Below, in pieces: positions 63,207 through 64,000 of a DNA stretch of 64,000 nt. The DNA is from Adhaeribacter radiodurans (GTDB lineage Bacteria; Bacteroidota; Bacteroidia; Cytophagales; Hymenobacteraceae). The stretch is taken from NCBI RefSeq assembly GCF_014075995.1, contig NZ_CP055153.1, positions 1,550,001-1,614,000 on the forward strand, written 5' to 3'. Position numbers and translations under genes: made by a program. Positions within the stretch are counted from its first letter, which is position 1; each line of letters starts with the position of its first letter. The notes beneath the pieces were generated by a model. That model saw only the letters and a list, made by a program, of their open reading frames with translations. It was not told the origin of the DNA and did no database searches.

Positions 63207-63908
63207 ATGACTAAATCAAAACTTAAAATAGACATTGTATCAGATATAAACTGCCCTTGGTGTTATCTGGGCGAAGCCCGTTTACAAAACGCCTTAACTC
63301 AAACTAGTGATAAATTTGCGGCTGAAGTTACGTTTAAACCTTTCGAGCTTAACCCTAATGCCACGCCGGAAGGGGAAGACAAACAAGAATACTTTATCCG
63401 GCATTACGGTTCCGAAGCTTTACCGCGCCTGAATGCATCCAGCGAACAATTAACTGAAGCTGGAAAAGCCGAAGGAGTTGTATTTGATTTTTACAAAGCA
63501 GATAAGGTACATAATACCTTTAACGGTCACCGGTTAATTTGGCTGGCTGGTCAATACGGGGTACAAGTTGCTGTAGCAAAAGCTTTGTTTGAGGCAAATT
63601 TTACGCATGGTAAAAACATGAACGATCCTGCGGTTCTAAGCCAAATTGGGCAGGAACAAGGTATACCCGCCGAAAGATTAGAAAACTTTTTTGCCTCAGA
63701 AGAAGGTAAAAACGAAGTAAAAAGTATGGAAAAGTGGGCGCAACAAGTAGGGATTTCCGGAGTACCCGCTTTTATTATTAACGATCAATACCTGATAAGC
63801 GGCGCCCAACCCGCTGAAACGTTCTTGCAGGTGTTCGAGCAAATAGCACCCGAACTTCAACCAATTACCAGCGAAGGTCCGAGCTGCGATGCTAACGGCG
63901 TTTGTTAA
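63207..63908 (+). CDS. DsbA-family oxidoreductase (FrnE-like)
   Basis: A 233-residue thioredoxin-fold protein. The active site CPWC is at residues 16-19 in DINCPWCYLGEARL; an inserted helical domain follows, and the cis-proline loop is GISGVPAFIINDQYLISGAQ. There is no signal peptide, so it acts in the cytoplasm, as FrnE-type proteins do in polyketide synthesis or stress defence. A further Cys pair is at the end (PSCDANGVC). It is likely in an operon with the ArsR-like regulator. Confidence 0.93.
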   Translation: MTKSKLKIDIVSDINCPWCYLGEARLQNALTQTSDKFAAEVTFKPFELNPNATPEGEDKQEYFIRHYGSEALPRLNASSEQLTEAGKAEGVVFDFYKADKVHNTFNGHRLIWLAGQYGVQVAVAKALFEANFTHGKNMNDPAVLSQIGQEQGIPAERLENFFASEEGKNEVKSMEKWAQQVGISGVPAFIINDQYLISGAQPAETFLQVFEQIAPELQPITSEGPSCDANGVC

Positions 63909-63955
63909 GCTTTTTTCTTCTGAGTTAATTTTAATATTGTTTAAGTATTCGAAAG

Positions 63956-63980
63956 GCCGCTTCTTAATAGAGCGGCTTTT
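63956..63980 (+). terminator. Terminator of the ArsR-DsbA unit
   Basis: GCCGCT (63956-63961) pairs with AGCGGC (63971-63976) around a 9-base loop, followed by TTTTTAG. It is 48 bases after the DsbA-family stop codon. Confidence 0.7.
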
Positions 63981-64000
63981 TAGTTTTATTGAACCTGCGT

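Overview
The window looks like a chromosomal segment of a Bacteroidota bacterium, order Cytophagales, most like the Hymenobacteraceae (Adhaeribacter-type). The grounds are type IX secretion (T9SS) C-terminal sorting domains, a GWxTD lipoprotein, a DUF2723 membrane protein, a PVC-type haem/HEAT protein, moderately AT-rich DNA, no clear Shine-Dalgarno sequences, and TAnnTTTG-type -7 promoter boxes. The genus is inference. There is no rRNA, no intact insertion sequence, no prophage and no CRISPR array. There is one tRNA gene, tRNA-Glu(UUC).

Layout. 1-10.5 kb: end of a PepSY membrane protein, an MscS channel, anmK (peptidoglycan recycling), an ArsR-like regulator, a DUF2752/TM2 membrane pair, hemA, a membrane histidine kinase tail to tail with a multi-PAS protein that lacks an ATPase domain, and a DUF3052-like protein. 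10.6-18.5 kb: amino acid permease, tRNA-dihydrouridine synthase, CPBP protease, cdsA, a decayed S1-like gene, a C-terminal processing protease and ruvX. 18.6-31.2 kb: NmrA-like reductase, dnaX, a two-unit M16 peptidase, rlmB with the GWxTD lipoprotein gene, DUF2723 protein and a short T9SS protein. 31.5-37.3 kb: birA diverges from a tight rightward run rsfS-ftsH-LUD-lpxH-like-secreted propeller-like protein. 37.5-48.2 kb: GNAT, sugar isomerase-like protein, the 1140-residue PVC-type cytochrome, PRC-barrel protein, GH53 endo-galactanase, tRNA-Glu, amidase and an Omp85-like barrel. 48.3-52.2 kb is an eroding accessory patch: AraC pseudogene, SnoaL-like protein, pseudogene of a T9SS-exported protein, then three small envelope proteins. 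52.3-64 kb: SelO, a HipA-like kinase with DUF3037, a START-domain protein, carboxylesterase, FAD monooxygenase, Crp/Fnr regulator, a T9SS BNR-repeat protein, a small DUF protein and an ArsR-DsbA operon.

Most of the content is housekeeping or envelope function. The noteworthy signals are the overlapping HipA-kinase/DUF3037 pair, unusually long perfect palindromes at terminators, two copies of a GC-richer dispersed repeat in opposite orientation about 20 kb apart, three pseudogenes readable by eye, a promoter box placed so that dnaX may be leaderless, and a tetranucleotide repeat at the uncertain start of birA. I found no convincing new defence or mobile system. The HipA/DUF3037 pair is the best candidate for an under-described module.
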